Notes under the pieces: generated by a model
Seen by the model: the letters and a program-made list of their open reading frames with translations, nothing else
Databases searched by the model: none
Told to the model about the DNA's origin: nothing
Assembly (NCBI GenBank): GCA_963691905.1
Contig: OY829892.1
Location: 310,001 to 374,000 of the forward strand
DNA: 64,000 nucleotides
DNA from: QGON01 sp963691905
Lineage (GTDB): Bacteria > Pseudomonadota > Gammaproteobacteria > Chromatiales > Chromatiaceae
Direction of reading: 5' to 3'
Shown: in pieces, positions 26,519 to 35,754 of the stretch
Position numbering within the stretch: position 1 is the stretch's first letter
How the letters are laid out: every line of letters begins with the position of its first letter
Program-made: the position numbers and the translations under genes

Positions 26519-27007
26519 ATGGAAGTCAAACTAAAGCGCGTCAGAGAGTTCATACTGTTTGTCGAGGATGGTGTGATGGCGCTTCTCCTCACGGCCATGA
26601 TCCTGCTTGCAGTCACCCAGATACTGCTGCGCAACTTTTTCGACTCCGGCATTATCTGGGCCGACCCCACCCTGCGTATGCTGGTCCTCTGGGTCAGCCT
26701 GATGGGCGCCATCGCCTCTACCCGGGAGGATCGACACATCCGTATCGACCTGCTCTCCCGCTATCTATCCGGTTCAAGGCGCAGTTTTATCCAGGCCATC
26801 ACCGATCTTTTCAGCGCCATTGTATGCGGCTTCATCGCCTGGCACGCTGCGCGCTTCGTCGCCTTTGAGTACGAAGACGGCTCCCTTCTGTTCGGCAGCT
26901 TCCCGGCCTGGGCCGGAGAGAGCATCATCCCCATCGGCTTCGGCATCATGACCCTGCGCTTTCTGTTCAATATGCCCCTGCGATTCCTGGCGGGGGATAA
27001 GCAGTAA
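26519..27007 (+). CDS. dctQ: TRAP transporter small membrane subunit DctQ
   Basis: 162 residues with four membrane helices, the DctQ layout. Recognisable parts are MALLLTAMILLAVTQILLRN, DPTLRMLVLWVSLMGAIAST and the charged DRHIRIDLLSRYL loop. It pairs with DctM to form the transporter core. A perfect TATAAT lies 10-15 bases before the ATG, with no good -35 partner, so a near-leaderless internal start is possible but unproven. The stop overlaps dctM by one base. Confidence 0.92.
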   Translation: MEVKLKRVREFILFVEDGVMALLLTAMILLAVTQILLRNFFDSGIIWADPTLRMLVLWVSLMGAIASTREDRHIRIDLLSRYLSGSRRSFIQAITDLFSAIVCGFIAWHAARFVAFEYEDGSLLFGSFPAWAGESIIPIGFGIMTLRFLFNMPLRFLAGDKQ

Positions 27008-28281
27008 TGCTGATCGCCCTGGGTCTCATCCTGGTCGCCCTGTTCGGTGCCCCGCTGTTTGCCGTCATCGGCGCCAGCGCCCTGATCGGCTTTCACCAAT
27101 CTGAGATCGACCTCGCCGTGGTCGCCATTGAGTTTTACCGCATCGCCGAGATGCCGGTGCTGCTGGCGATCCCGCTCTTCACCTTCGCCGGGTATCTGCT
27201 AAGCGAAAGTAACGCCCCTCACCGGTTGGTGCGCGTCACTCAGACGCTGCTGGGCTGGATGCCCGGCGGACTCGCCTTCGTGGCGCTGATCGCCTGCGCC
27301 CTCTTCACCGCCTTTACCGGCGCCTCCGGCGTCACTATCGTGGCCCTCGGCGCCCTGCTCTATCCGGCCCTCACTGAAGCGGGTTACCGACAGAATTTCA
27401 GCCTGGGGCTGGTCACTACCTCCGGTAGCCTGGGACTGCTGTTCGCCCCGGCGTTACCGCTCATCCTATACGCAGTGGTGGCGCAGCAACTCGGCATCGG
27501 CGGCTCCATCACCGTCGACGACATGTTTCTGGCCGGCATCCTGCCGGGGCTGCTGATGTTGCTGATTCTGGTGGCCTGGAGCCTCTGGTCGAGCCGCGGC
27601 GTCAAGCTTACCCCCTATTCCAAGGCAGAGGCGCTGTCGGCCATCAGGGAAGCTGCCTGGGAGATTCCTCTACCGATCATCGTGCTCGGCGGCATCTACA
27701 GCGGCTATTTCGCCATCTCCGAAGCCGCAGCGGTCACCGCCTTCTATGTGCTTGTGGTCGAAGTCTTCATACATCGGGAGATCTCCCTGCGCAGGCTGCC
27801 CCAAGTCATGCGCGAGGCGATGCTGCTGGTAGGCGGCATCCTGATCATCCTCGGCATGTCCCTGGCCTCCACCAACTATATGATCGATCAGGAGATCCCC
27901 ACCCAGCTTTTCGACTGGATCCGCGCACGGGTGTCGGACCCGCTGACCTTCCTGATGCTGCTCAACCTCTTTCTACTGGTGCTGGGCACCATGCTCGACA
28001 TCTTTTCGGCACTGGTACTGATGGTGCCGCTGCTGCTGCCGGTGGCCCTCCAGTACGGCATAGACCCGGTACACCTCGGCATCATCTTCCTCGCCAACAT
28101 GCAGATCGGCTACTTTACCCCGCCGGTCGGCATGAACCTCTTTATCGCCAGCTACCGTTTCGACAAGCCGGTGACACAGATCTACCGCGCCACCCTTCCC
28201 TGGTTCTTCCTCCTTTTCGGCGCGGTATTGATCATCACCTACTGGCCTTCACTCTCCCTGGCCCTGCTCGACCGCAGTTGA
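27007..28281 (+). CDS. dctM: TRAP transporter large membrane subunit DctM
   Basis: 424 residues, about 12 membrane helices. DctM signatures: PVLLAIPLFTFAGYLL, FTAFTGASGVTIVALGALL, GLLFAPALPLILYAVV and IGYFTPPVGMNLFIAS. It carries out sodium-coupled solute import using the DctP cargo. Its last 43 bases overlap the 3' end of the converging eamA-type gene, so the two transcripts are complementary there. Confidence 0.94.
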   Translation: MLIALGLILVALFGAPLFAVIGASALIGFHQSEIDLAVVAIEFYRIAEMPVLLAIPLFTFAGYLLSESNAPHRLVRVTQTLLGWMPGGLAFVALIACALFTAFTGASGVTIVALGALLYPALTEAGYRQNFSLGLVTTSGSLGLLFAPALPLILYAVVAQQLGIGGSITVDDMFLAGILPGLLMLLILVAWSLWSSRGVKLTPYSKAEALSAIREAAWEIPLPIIVLGGIYSGYFAISEAAAVTAFYVLVVEVFIHREISLRRLPQVMREAMLLVGGILIILGMSLASTNYMIDQEIPTQLFDWIRARVSDPLTFLMLLNLFLLVLGTMLDIFSALVLMVPLLLPVALQYGIDPVHLGIIFLANMQIGYFTPPVGMNLFIASYRFDKPVTQIYRATLPWFFLLFGAVLIITYWPSLSLALLDRS

Positions 28282-29147
28282 GGCAACAACCGGCTGCCCA
28301 GTTCGAAACCGAGCAGTCCGAGCATAATCAGCAGGGTACCGAACCAGACCCTGCCATCCACCGACTCCCCGTTAAACCACTGACCGACCAACAGCGCGAT
28401 CACCGGTGTTATCAGGGTAATCAGCGCCACACGCATCGTCTCCACATGGCGTAACAGGTAGAAATAGAGCGCAAAACCCAACACGGATCCAATAATCCCG
28501 AGATAGATTATCGCGGAGATCACCCGCTCATCGACGACCCTGGGCCACGCCTCACCCTGCAGAAACCAGGTCAACAGAAACAGGGGCACCGCTACCATCA
28601 ACCCACCGCTGGTGACCACCAGGCCGTGCAGTTCAGCGTTGATTCGCTTCACCCAGACCGCACTGGCAGAATGAACGACGACTGAAAACAGTACACCAAT
28701 CACTCCCCAGGCCATCTGCACACCTTGGTCCAATCCGGCGCTGAAAATCACCGCCAAACCGGACAATGCTATCAGCACGGCAAGCAGACGCATTGGCGTC
28801 AACCCCTGCTCAGTCAACCAGAAGCGCGCCATCAGGCCGGTCGCAATGGGGGTCAGACCAAACAGTACCGCAATCCATCCTGAAGGGATGAACTGCGAAG
28901 CCCAGTAGACCGACAGCATCGCCACGAAGATGCCGAGACCGGCGGCCAGATAGGTGCGGCGCGCCACGTCATGCCAGGGCATACGCAACCGCATCAGCTG
29001 TACCAGCACCAATGCCAGCACCACGCCAATGACCATGCGCCCGGTAACACCGAACAGATAGCCCACACCCTCACCACTCCACTTGATTGCAAGCGGCGTG
29101 GTGCCCCAGATCAGAATAACCCCCAGATAGGCGGCCGGCACGGACAT
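28239..29147 (-). CDS. EamA/DMT-family membrane exporter
   Basis: 302 residues counted from the ATG preceded by AGGAG at 8 bases; an upstream in-frame ATG would add 11 residues with no ribosome site. Ten membrane helices in two EamA repeats: the first begins LGVILIWGTTPLAIKW, the second GVIGVLFSVVVHSASAVWVK. The family exports amino acids or metabolites; substrate unknown. An intrinsic terminator hairpin lies in its leader, about 30 bases before the start. The 3' end overlaps dctM by 43 bases. Confidence 0.88.
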   Translation of the reverse strand: MSVPAAYLGVILIWGTTPLAIKWSGEGVGYLFGVTGRMVIGVVLALVLVQLMRLRMPWHDVARRTYLAAGLGIFVAMLSVYWASQFIPSGWIAVLFGLTPIATGLMARFWLTEQGLTPMRLLAVLIALSGLAVIFSAGLDQGVQMAWGVIGVLFSVVVHSASAVWVKRINAELHGLVVTSGGLMVAVPLFLLTWFLQGEAWPRVVDERVISAIIYLGIIGSVLGFALYFYLLRHVETMRVALITLITPVIALLVGQWFNGESVDGRVWFGTLLIMLGLLGFELGSRLLPQLRSSRARESEGQ

Positions 29148-29175
29148 GACAAATTCTCCTGTTTTCTTGACGCCA

Positions 29176-29213
29176 AACAAAAAAGGCCGCAGATGTTTCC
29201 ATCTGCGGCCTTT
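29176..29213 (-). terminator. Terminator hairpin in the leader of the EamA gene
   Basis: Read on the minus strand, a perfect 14-base stem AAAGGCCGCAGATG / CATCTGCGGCCTTT with a 4-base loop is followed by further T residues (TTTGTTT). It ends only about 30 bases before the EamA start codon. Any promoter serving that gene from upstream must pass it, so it may act as an attenuator; otherwise it ends transcription of the small membrane gene at 29379-29561. Confidence 0.75.
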
Positions 29214-29378
29214 CGGAATCTTGCTTATTCAGTAGATCAATCGCTGATCTTTTCCTCCAGACACGCAGACGGCATGACCACCGCCCAAATGGACAGTCGG
29301 CGCATGACGAACAGATGTTTAACGTGTAAAGAGATCATGACAGACAGCATGCCCCGCTATTGCGGTGCCGTCAACGGC

Positions 29379-29561
29379 TTATTTTTTACTCCGGTGGTTC
29401 CAGAGCGCCACGCCAACCGTAGTGAGACCCAGGGCGATACCGGTGGAAAGCACCATGCGGGCCAGCCACTCCGGCCAGGCCGGATTTGGGGTTATCAAGG
29501 CAAAAACACCGATGATGATGAGCCAGAATGAGAGCTTGCCGAGTAGGGCCGATTTCAGCAA
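29379..29561 (-). CDS. Small two-helix membrane protein
   Basis: 60 residues from a TTG start placed 8 bases after GGAGG; a longer frame exists but lacks a ribosome site. Two hydrophobic helices: LSFWLIIIGVFALIT and MVLSTGIALGLTTVGVALW, separated by PNPAWPEWLARM, ending in a basic tail. No family recognised. It stands alone, upstream (minus strand) of the leader-terminator of the EamA gene. Confidence 0.5.
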   Translation of the reverse strand: MLKSALLGKLSFWLIIIGVFALITPNPAWPEWLARMVLSTGIALGLTTVGVALWNHRSKK

Positions 29562-29736
29562 ATACCTATCCTCCAATATCACTAACAATGACAGGGCCAA
29601 CTCATTCGCAATTGAGCGACTTCATCACTGCATCCAGAGTTCTCTTGAATGCGTCCTGCAAAACTAACACAAACAGAAAATATTTTAGTGGCGGATAGCA
29701 CTGCACAGTACAAGAAAAATAGTCGCACTAATTTTC

Positions 29737-29763
29737 TAAAGTATTTGCCAATCCAGCCGAAAG
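29737..29763 (+). promoter_or_regulatory. Probable sigma-28 (FliA) promoter
   Basis: TAAAGTAT, an 11-base spacer, then GCCGAAAG: against the FliA consensus TAAAGTTT-N11-GCCGATAA this is 7/8 and 6/8 with exact spacing. It lies about 90 bases upstream of the chemoreceptor remnant and ~245 upstream of the intact chemoreceptor, the kind of gene FliA normally controls. Confidence 0.7.
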
Positions 29764-29854
29764 GCGCATAGAGAGATGTATTTTCCAAAGAATCTTGGAT
29801 TTCTCAAGTACACCTCAATCAATACAAATAATAAATTACCAAAGGGAGAGGGTT

Positions 29855-29995
29855 ATGAATATCCCATATAACTTAACAATTAAATCCCGCCTGATCTTTC
29901 TAGTCGGTTTTGCAACGGTTTCGACGGTGATCATCGGCCTGCTTGGTATCGACGCCATGCACAGTGCCAAAAGGAATATTTATTCGCAAAATTAA
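29855..29995 (+). pseudogene. N-terminal remnant of a chemoreceptor
   Basis: A 46-residue frame with a good ribosome site (GGGAGAGG) reading a short basic start, one membrane helix (LIFLVGFATVSTVIIGLLGI) and the start of a periplasmic helix (DAMHSAKRNIYSQN), then a stop. This is the usual N terminus of a methyl-accepting protein, cut off. The next gene 13 bases later is a complete chemoreceptor with its own helix, so this looks like what is left of a second receptor after deletion. Confidence 0.6.
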
Positions 29996-30008
29996 CGGAA
30001 TTTGAAGT

Positions 30009-32393
30009 ATGAAACAGTTATTAGGATCTCTGCGAATCAATCTCAAAATCTGGTTGGGATTTGGGCTGGTACTATCAGTATTGGCCGTCATATCCTCTTT
30101 GACGCTGGTCAGCCTGAGCGGCGTACAGGAACGAGTCACGGATGTGGTGGAAGCGCGCCAACCCACCCTCATACTCTCCAAAGAGCTGGCAACCCAACTG
30201 CAGCAATCAGCAAGTGCGCTGGGATTCTATCTCCTCAGCAAGGAAGAGACCCATAAGACCGCCTACCAGCAAGGACTTGCCCGGGTGGATAGGGTGATCG
30301 CCTCGTTGAAACAGCTACCGGCCATTGACAAGGATACAGAGGCCTTGGCACTGGTAGAAGCGATCGAGACCGACGTGCAGCGTTTCCGCGCTCTTGAAGC
30401 TGGCCTGTTTGAAGCGGCAGCCAATTCCGAGAAGAATTTCCCCGGCATTGCCTTCGCCAATGCCAACATCAACCCCATTACCCGAACCATGGCACAGCTC
30501 ACCTCACAGATGATTTTATCTGAACTGGACGAAGAGTCCGATGAGATGCGCAAACAACTTCTGGCCGATATTGCAGACCTGCGCTACGTCTGGAGCAATG
30601 TGATGAACGGCATTCGTGGTTACCTGGCGTTTCGGAGTGAATCCGCGCTAACGGATATGGAACTGTACATTCAACAAGCAGACAAATTGGTCGTGAAAAT
30701 TTCCGGCTATGGTGATGAATTGACGCTGGAGCAGGCAGATGCATTGGAACAGATCATAGAGAGAGCACCGCTCTTCAAGGAACGTTTGAAGCAGTTACAC
30801 ACCCTCCATGGCAGTCAAAAATGGCGTACCGATGCCTGGTTGATACGCAGTGAAATCAGTCCGCTGTTCAGGGCCATAGAAGGTAAACTGGATACCCTGG
30901 TAAATGAACAGGAATACAAGATCAAACAGACCAGTAATGCCTTGCTGGCTGATGCCTCGGACACAACCCGGCTCGTCTGGGCATTGTCTGCTTTTGGCCT
31001 GTTGGTCGGCTTGCTGATCGCCTGGATTATCGCCCGGGTGATCTGCAAACCCTTGCGGCATGCTGCGGCTACCATGGAAGAAATTGCCTGCGGCGATGGT
31101 GACCTGACACGACGCCTGTTCAAATGCGGCGACGACGAGATCGGTCAGCTGTCCGATGGTTTTAATGCCTTTGCCGACAAGATCCGGGATCTGGTCGGTG
31201 ACGCTGCACGTTCTACCAGTGGAGTGATAGCCGCAGTGACACAGACGGAGGAGAAAACCAGCCAGATCACGCGTCGGATTTATCAGCAGGAAACAGTGAC
31301 AGAACAAGTAGCCACCGCCATGAATGAGATGACGGTAACCATTGTCGAAGTTGCAAAAAATGCCGCAACGGCTGAAAGAGCGGCACAGGCGGCAGGGAAA
31401 GCGGCGAGTGCCGGGCGCGATATTGTCTCTGAGACTGCCGACGCCATCCAGTCGCTTGCAACCGAAGTGCGAACTGCAGAAACGGTGATTGGACAGGTTG
31501 AAGCTGACAGCAACAATATCGGCGCAGTGCTGGACGTAATCAAAAGTATTGCGGAACAGACCAATCTGCTGGCGCTCAATGCGGCCATCGAAGCGGCCCG
31601 TGCCGGCGAGCATGGGCGGGGCTTTGCCGTAGTTGCCGATGAAGTACGCAGTCTGGCCAACCGGACGCAGGAATCGACGGGTGAAATCGAGGCCATGATC
31701 CAGCGTCTGCAAACCGGCACACACCGCGCAGTTTCCGTGATGGGCGCAGGCCGGAATAAGGCGGAGGCCAACGTCGAGCAGGCACGACAAACGCTTGAAT
31801 CCTTGCAGGGAATCACTGAGGCAATCAGCACCATCAACACCATGAACACCCAGATCGCCACGGCTTCAGCTCAGCAGCGCACCGTGGCAGAGGAGATCAG
31901 TTTTAACATTGCCAACATCAGCAAGGTCAGCAAGGAAACAGCCCAGGATGCCCGTTTGACCACAGAAATTACGGATAGACTGGGCAATCTGGCCGCAGAA
32001 CTCCAGGGTAACATTCAGCAGTTTACGATTGCAGGTGAGAAACATTTGGATTTTGAGTCAGCAAAGTCCGCTCATCTAGCTTGGAAGGCCAGGCTGCGGG
32101 CTTTCCTCGACGGCAGAAAGTCGCTCTCTCACAAGGAAGCAGTATCGCATCACGATTGTGTGTTGGGTAAATGGTATTTTTCCGACGGGATCAAGACGTA
32201 TGGTGATATCCCACAGATGAAAGCGATAGATAAACCCCATGCGGAGATGCATCGTATCATCAAGGATATCGTCACGCTGAAGGAGAAGGGGCAAACGGCT
32301 GATGCCGAAGCTCTATATCAAAAAGTCGGACCGCTTTCCGATGAAATTATTGGTCTGTTGGTAAAGGTGGAAGATGTGATTCTGGATCGTTGA
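30009..32393 (+). CDS. Methyl-accepting chemotaxis protein with CZB zinc-binding domain
   Basis: 794 residues: N-terminal helix (about 15-37), long periplasmic helical sensor (40-320), second helix (about 325-345), HAMP, then the signalling coiled coil with the tip EQTNLLALNAAIEAARAGEH. The C-terminal ~110 residues form a CZB domain: HLAWKARLRAFL, HHDCVLGKWYFSDG and KPHAEMHRIIKDIV carry the conserved His/Cys zinc ligands. CZB receptors sense zinc or oxidants such as hypochlorous acid. A probable FliA promoter lies upstream. Confidence 0.93.
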   Translation: MKQLLGSLRINLKIWLGFGLVLSVLAVISSLTLVSLSGVQERVTDVVEARQPTLILSKELATQLQQSASALGFYLLSKEETHKTAYQQGLARVDRVIASLKQLPAIDKDTEALALVEAIETDVQRFRALEAGLFEAAANSEKNFPGIAFANANINPITRTMAQLTSQMILSELDEESDEMRKQLLADIADLRYVWSNVMNGIRGYLAFRSESALTDMELYIQQADKLVVKISGYGDELTLEQADALEQIIERAPLFKERLKQLHTLHGSQKWRTDAWLIRSEISPLFRAIEGKLDTLVNEQEYKIKQTSNALLADASDTTRLVWALSAFGLLVGLLIAWIIARVICKPLRHAAATMEEIACGDGDLTRRLFKCGDDEIGQLSDGFNAFADKIRDLVGDAARSTSGVIAAVTQTEEKTSQITRRIYQQETVTEQVATAMNEMTVTIVEVAKNAATAERAAQAAGKAASAGRDIVSETADAIQSLATEVRTAETVIGQVEADSNNIGAVLDVIKSIAEQTNLLALNAAIEAARAGEHGRGFAVVADEVRSLANRTQESTGEIEAMIQRLQTGTHRAVSVMGAGRNKAEANVEQARQTLESLQGITEAISTINTMNTQIATASAQQRTVAEEISFNIANISKVSKETAQDARLTTEITDRLGNLAAELQGNIQQFTIAGEKHLDFESAKSAHLAWKARLRAFLDGRKSLSHKEAVSHHDCVLGKWYFSDGIKTYGDIPQMKAIDKPHAEMHRIIKDIVTLKEKGQTADAEALYQKVGPLSDEIIGLLVKVEDVILDR

Positions 32394-32461
32394 TCCTGAA
32401 TTTTTCACGACACGATAGTTGACCTGCTTCAGGTTACGAGTAATCTGTTGAAAAAGATGGC

Positions 32462-35134
32462 GTGTCGGGTCATCGCTTGGAAGGGACGGATCGATCAGTG
32501 CAGTACGATGTCAAACCCTGGTTTATCGGCCTGGCGGCTGCATGGACATTGTGCATCCTGAGTGCCCTTGCCTGGGGTGTCCACCATGAGTACCAAGATA
32601 TTCAGGAGCAGGCGCGAACCCAACTACGCACCAATTTCTTCAAGGATCTCGCCTTCCGGCGCTGGGGCGCCAAACACGGCGGCGTCTATGTACCGGTCAC
32701 CGAGCAGACCCAACCCGATCCACTATTGGCGGAGTATCCCGAACGGGATGTGACCACTCCATCCGGACGCCTCCTGACCCTGATCAATCCGGCTTTGATG
32801 ACACGCCGGTTCTACGAACTGGTCGATGAGGGTGACACGGGGGTACGTGGCCACATCAGCGGACTAAGGCCGTTAAACCCGACAAACAAGCCAGATACCT
32901 GGGAGGCCGAGGCGCTGGAGGCCTTCAAAGGCGGAGCCAGGGAGGTCACCGCTGTCACAGCGTTGGATGGGCAACCCTATCTGCGTCTGATTCGGCCATT
33001 GATGATGGCAAAACCCTGCCTCAAATGCCATATTCAACAAGGATTCAAACTGGATGATCTCAGTGGAGCTATCAGTGTATCGATACCAATGGCCCGGCTT
33101 GAAGAGGAGGCCAGACATCACACACAGGTAATGATAGCCATACTTATTACGATCTGGCTGGTTGGTATGGCCGGCTTGGGTATGGGTTACCGCCGTCAGT
33201 CCCTGCATATCCGGGAGCGTGAACAGGCGGAATGGAATCTGCGGGAAAGTGAGAAAAAGATCCGGCAGGATTTCCACTCGCAGAGGGTGCTCTCCTCTAT
33301 TCTCAAAATCTCCATGCAATCCGTTCCATTGAAGGAGAAGCTGAAACAATCCCTCGATCAGGTACTTTCCATCCCCTGGTTCCACATTCAGGAGAAAGGC
33401 TGCATCTTTCTTGTAGAGGGCGACGATCCTTCATTGATAATGCAGGCACAGCGAGGGTTGTCAAAATCCCTGCAAACGGCTTGCGCAACGGTGCCTTTCG
33501 GAAAATGTCTTTGTGGTCGCGCAGCCCAAGCTGTTGAGATAATCTTTAAGGATTGCGTGGATGAGCAACATCTGAATACCGGTTTACCAATGGCAGACCA
33601 CGGCCACTACTGCGTCCCCATTCTCTCCAACGAAAGAACCATCGGCATATTGAATCTCTATGTGGAAGCGCACCACCGGAAGAGCGAGGATGAAGTCCGG
33701 TTTCTATTGGCTGTGACCCATGTACTGGCAGGTATGATCATGCAAGATCAGGCTGAACAGGAACTGCAGCAACATGCCTTTTACGATGTTTTGACCAAAC
33801 TACCGAACCGGGCTCTGTTCATGGAGCGGCTGGATCGTTTGATACAGCATTCGAAGCGGCATCCCAGCAGCCTGTTTGCGGTTCTTTTCCTGGACCTTGA
33901 CCGGTTTAAAAATGTTAATGACAGCCTCGGTCATACGACAGGTGATCAACTGCTGATCGGTGCATCGGAGCGACTGCAGGCCTGCATTCGCCCCAGTGAT
34001 ACGGTGGCCCGTCTGGGGGGTGACGAATTCATCATTCTGCTGGATGAGATCGATGATGTCGCCGAACCCTATCGTATCGCCGGACGCATACATGAAATGT
34101 TTAAACGTCCATTTGAATTGGCGGGACACGAGGTCTTTTCCACCACCAGCGTGGGTATTGCCCTCGCCAAGCCGAATAGTCAGGATGCGGAGAAACTGCT
34201 GCGCAACGCTGATAGCGCGATGTACCGAGCCAAGAACCAGGGTCCCGGGCAGACTGCAGTATTCGACAGCGAAATGCATGCACAGGCAATCATGTTGCTG
34301 AACAAAGAGATTGATCTGCGCCAGGCGGTGGAAAATGAAGCGTTGCAAGTCCATTATCAGCCAATTATCGACATCGAGTCAGACCGTCTTGCCGGCTTCG
34401 AAGCCCTCGCCCGTTGGGACCATCCAATATACGGCATGGTTTCACCGGATGAGTTCATCCGGATCGCTGAAGAGAGTGGTTTGATCCAGGCGCTCGGAGC
34501 GCAGATATTAGGCAAGGCCTGCCGGCAGATGCAGCGATGGATTAGCCAATCCCCCTCCCAGGCTGACCTGTATGTGAGCGTCAACCTTTCACTGAAACAG
34601 GTTCTTTTCCCCGGGTATATCGATTGGTTGGAGAATATACTGCGGGAAACGGGGTTGCCGCCCAGAAGCTTGAGACTCGAGATCACCGAGAACATTCTGA
34701 TGGAAGATGTGGAAACCACTTGCGCTATCCTCGACCAGATAAAGCAACTCGGAGTGGGCCTCTATATCGATGATTTTGGCACCGGCTACTCGTCGATGAG
34801 CTACCTGCACCGTTTTCCGTTCGACGCATTGAAGGTTGACCGCTCCTTCGTATCAAACATCGGCAAGGGAACTCAACATGCTGACCTGATAGGGGGCATA
34901 GTTGCCGTCGCGAAAAGCTTCAGAATGGATGTGATTGCCGAGGGAGTGGAGCGGCAGGAGCAGTTGGAGAAACTTCAGGAACTGGGGTGCAACAGCGTTC
35001 AAGGCTATATCTTCTCTCCACCTGTAACCTCGAAAGAAGCCGGGAAGCTGTTGACCAGGAAATCAAGTTGGATGGTACCGGCCCCCACTGGAACCGGTAC
35101 CAAACTTCATTCTCAGCCTTTCAGATTGGCCTGA
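32462..35134 (+). CDS. Haem-c sensor (DUF3365/Tll0287-like) GAF-GGDEF-EAL protein
   Basis: 890 residues from a GTG (another GTG 12 codons on is possible). Layout: membrane helix (20-40); periplasmic DUF3365/Tll0287-like domain (45-215) with one c-type haem motif CLKCH at 186-190; second helix (222-242); GAF (275-430); GGDEF (440-600, RLGGDEFIILLDE) and EAL (615-870, GFEALARWDHP, DFGTGYSSMSYL, EGVERQEQLE). Both c-di-GMP motifs are intact. It probably reads redox or a diatomic gas outside the membrane. The end overlaps converging adk by 22 bases. Confidence 0.88.
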   Translation: MSGHRLEGTDRSVQYDVKPWFIGLAAAWTLCILSALAWGVHHEYQDIQEQARTQLRTNFFKDLAFRRWGAKHGGVYVPVTEQTQPDPLLAEYPERDVTTPSGRLLTLINPALMTRRFYELVDEGDTGVRGHISGLRPLNPTNKPDTWEAEALEAFKGGAREVTAVTALDGQPYLRLIRPLMMAKPCLKCHIQQGFKLDDLSGAISVSIPMARLEEEARHHTQVMIAILITIWLVGMAGLGMGYRRQSLHIREREQAEWNLRESEKKIRQDFHSQRVLSSILKISMQSVPLKEKLKQSLDQVLSIPWFHIQEKGCIFLVEGDDPSLIMQAQRGLSKSLQTACATVPFGKCLCGRAAQAVEIIFKDCVDEQHLNTGLPMADHGHYCVPILSNERTIGILNLYVEAHHRKSEDEVRFLLAVTHVLAGMIMQDQAEQELQQHAFYDVLTKLPNRALFMERLDRLIQHSKRHPSSLFAVLFLDLDRFKNVNDSLGHTTGDQLLIGASERLQACIRPSDTVARLGGDEFIILLDEIDDVAEPYRIAGRIHEMFKRPFELAGHEVFSTTSVGIALAKPNSQDAEKLLRNADSAMYRAKNQGPGQTAVFDSEMHAQAIMLLNKEIDLRQAVENEALQVHYQPIIDIESDRLAGFEALARWDHPIYGMVSPDEFIRIAEESGLIQALGAQILGKACRQMQRWISQSPSQADLYVSVNLSLKQVLFPGYIDWLENILRETGLPPRSLRLEITENILMEDVETTCAILDQIKQLGVGLYIDDFGTGYSSMSYLHRFPFDALKVDRSFVSNIGKGTQHADLIGGIVAVAKSFRMDVIAEGVERQEQLEKLQELGCNSVQGYIFSPPVTSKEAGKLLTRKSSWMVPAPTGTGTKLHSQPFRLA

Positions 35135-35754
35135 ATGGTCTCGACAACAACGTCACTTGAAGTGGCGTTGATGTCCCACAACATGCCTTCGCCCTCATAG
35201 AAACCGGCCAGCGGCGCGGTCTGCTCGTTGAAGACGTCCAGACGCTTGGAGATCGCCACTTCGGTCTCGTCGTCACGCTGTACCACAGCACCGCCGCAAG
35301 CGTCACACTTGCCCTCTTCCTTCGGCGGGTTGCTCTTGACATTGTAGATGGCGCCGCAGTCCACGCAGGTACGACGGGTGGTCAAACGGTCGAGGATCAC
35401 CTCACGCGGCACATTCAGGTTGACCACGCCGTCCAGCGCGATATTCAGCTTGGCCAGCAGCTCTTTCAGCGCCTCTGCCTGGGGGATGGTGCGGGGAAAA
35501 CCGTCCAGCAGGAAACCGGCCTTGCAGTCGTCTTCCAGCAAACGCTCGCCCATGATGCCCATGATCAGGTCGTCGGAAACCAGCTCGCCGGCGGTCATGG
35601 CAGCTTTGGCCTTCTTGCCCAGTTCGGTGCCGGCCTTGACGGCGGCGCGCAGGATATCGCCGGTGGAGATCTGCACGGAACCGTCGATAGCGGTCAATAG
35701 TTTGGCTACAGTGCCCTTGCCCGCACCGGGCGCACCCAGAAGAATCAGTCGCAT
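35113..35754 (-). CDS. adk: Adenylate kinase with zinc-type LID
   Basis: 213 residues. It interconverts ATP+AMP and 2 ADP. P-loop LLGAPGAGKGTVAKLL, AMP site STGDILRAAV and DGFPRTIPQAEAL are standard. The LID carries four cysteines (CVDC ... CDAC), the structural zinc site common in Gram-positive enzymes but absent from E. coli Adk. Its 3' end overlaps the converging GGDEF-EAL gene by 22 bases. Confidence 0.96.
   Translation of the reverse strand: MRLILLGAPGAGKGTVAKLLTAIDGSVQISTGDILRAAVKAGTELGKKAKAAMTAGELVSDDLIMGIMGERLLEDDCKAGFLLDGFPRTIPQAEALKELLAKLNIALDGVVNLNVPREVILDRLTTRRTCVDCGAIYNVKSNPPKEEGKCDACGGAVVQRDDETEVAISKRLDVFNEQTAPLAGFYEGEGMLWDINATSSDVVVETIQANLKG

Noticed and set aside
29855..30020. 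A frameshift joining the short receptor stub to the following chemoreceptor
   Set aside because: The second gene has its own start and its own N-terminal membrane helix; joining would give two consecutive signal anchors.
30795..31790. 331-codon minus-strand ORF inside the chemoreceptor
   Set aside because: Complement of the conserved signalling tip of the chemoreceptor; a coding shadow.
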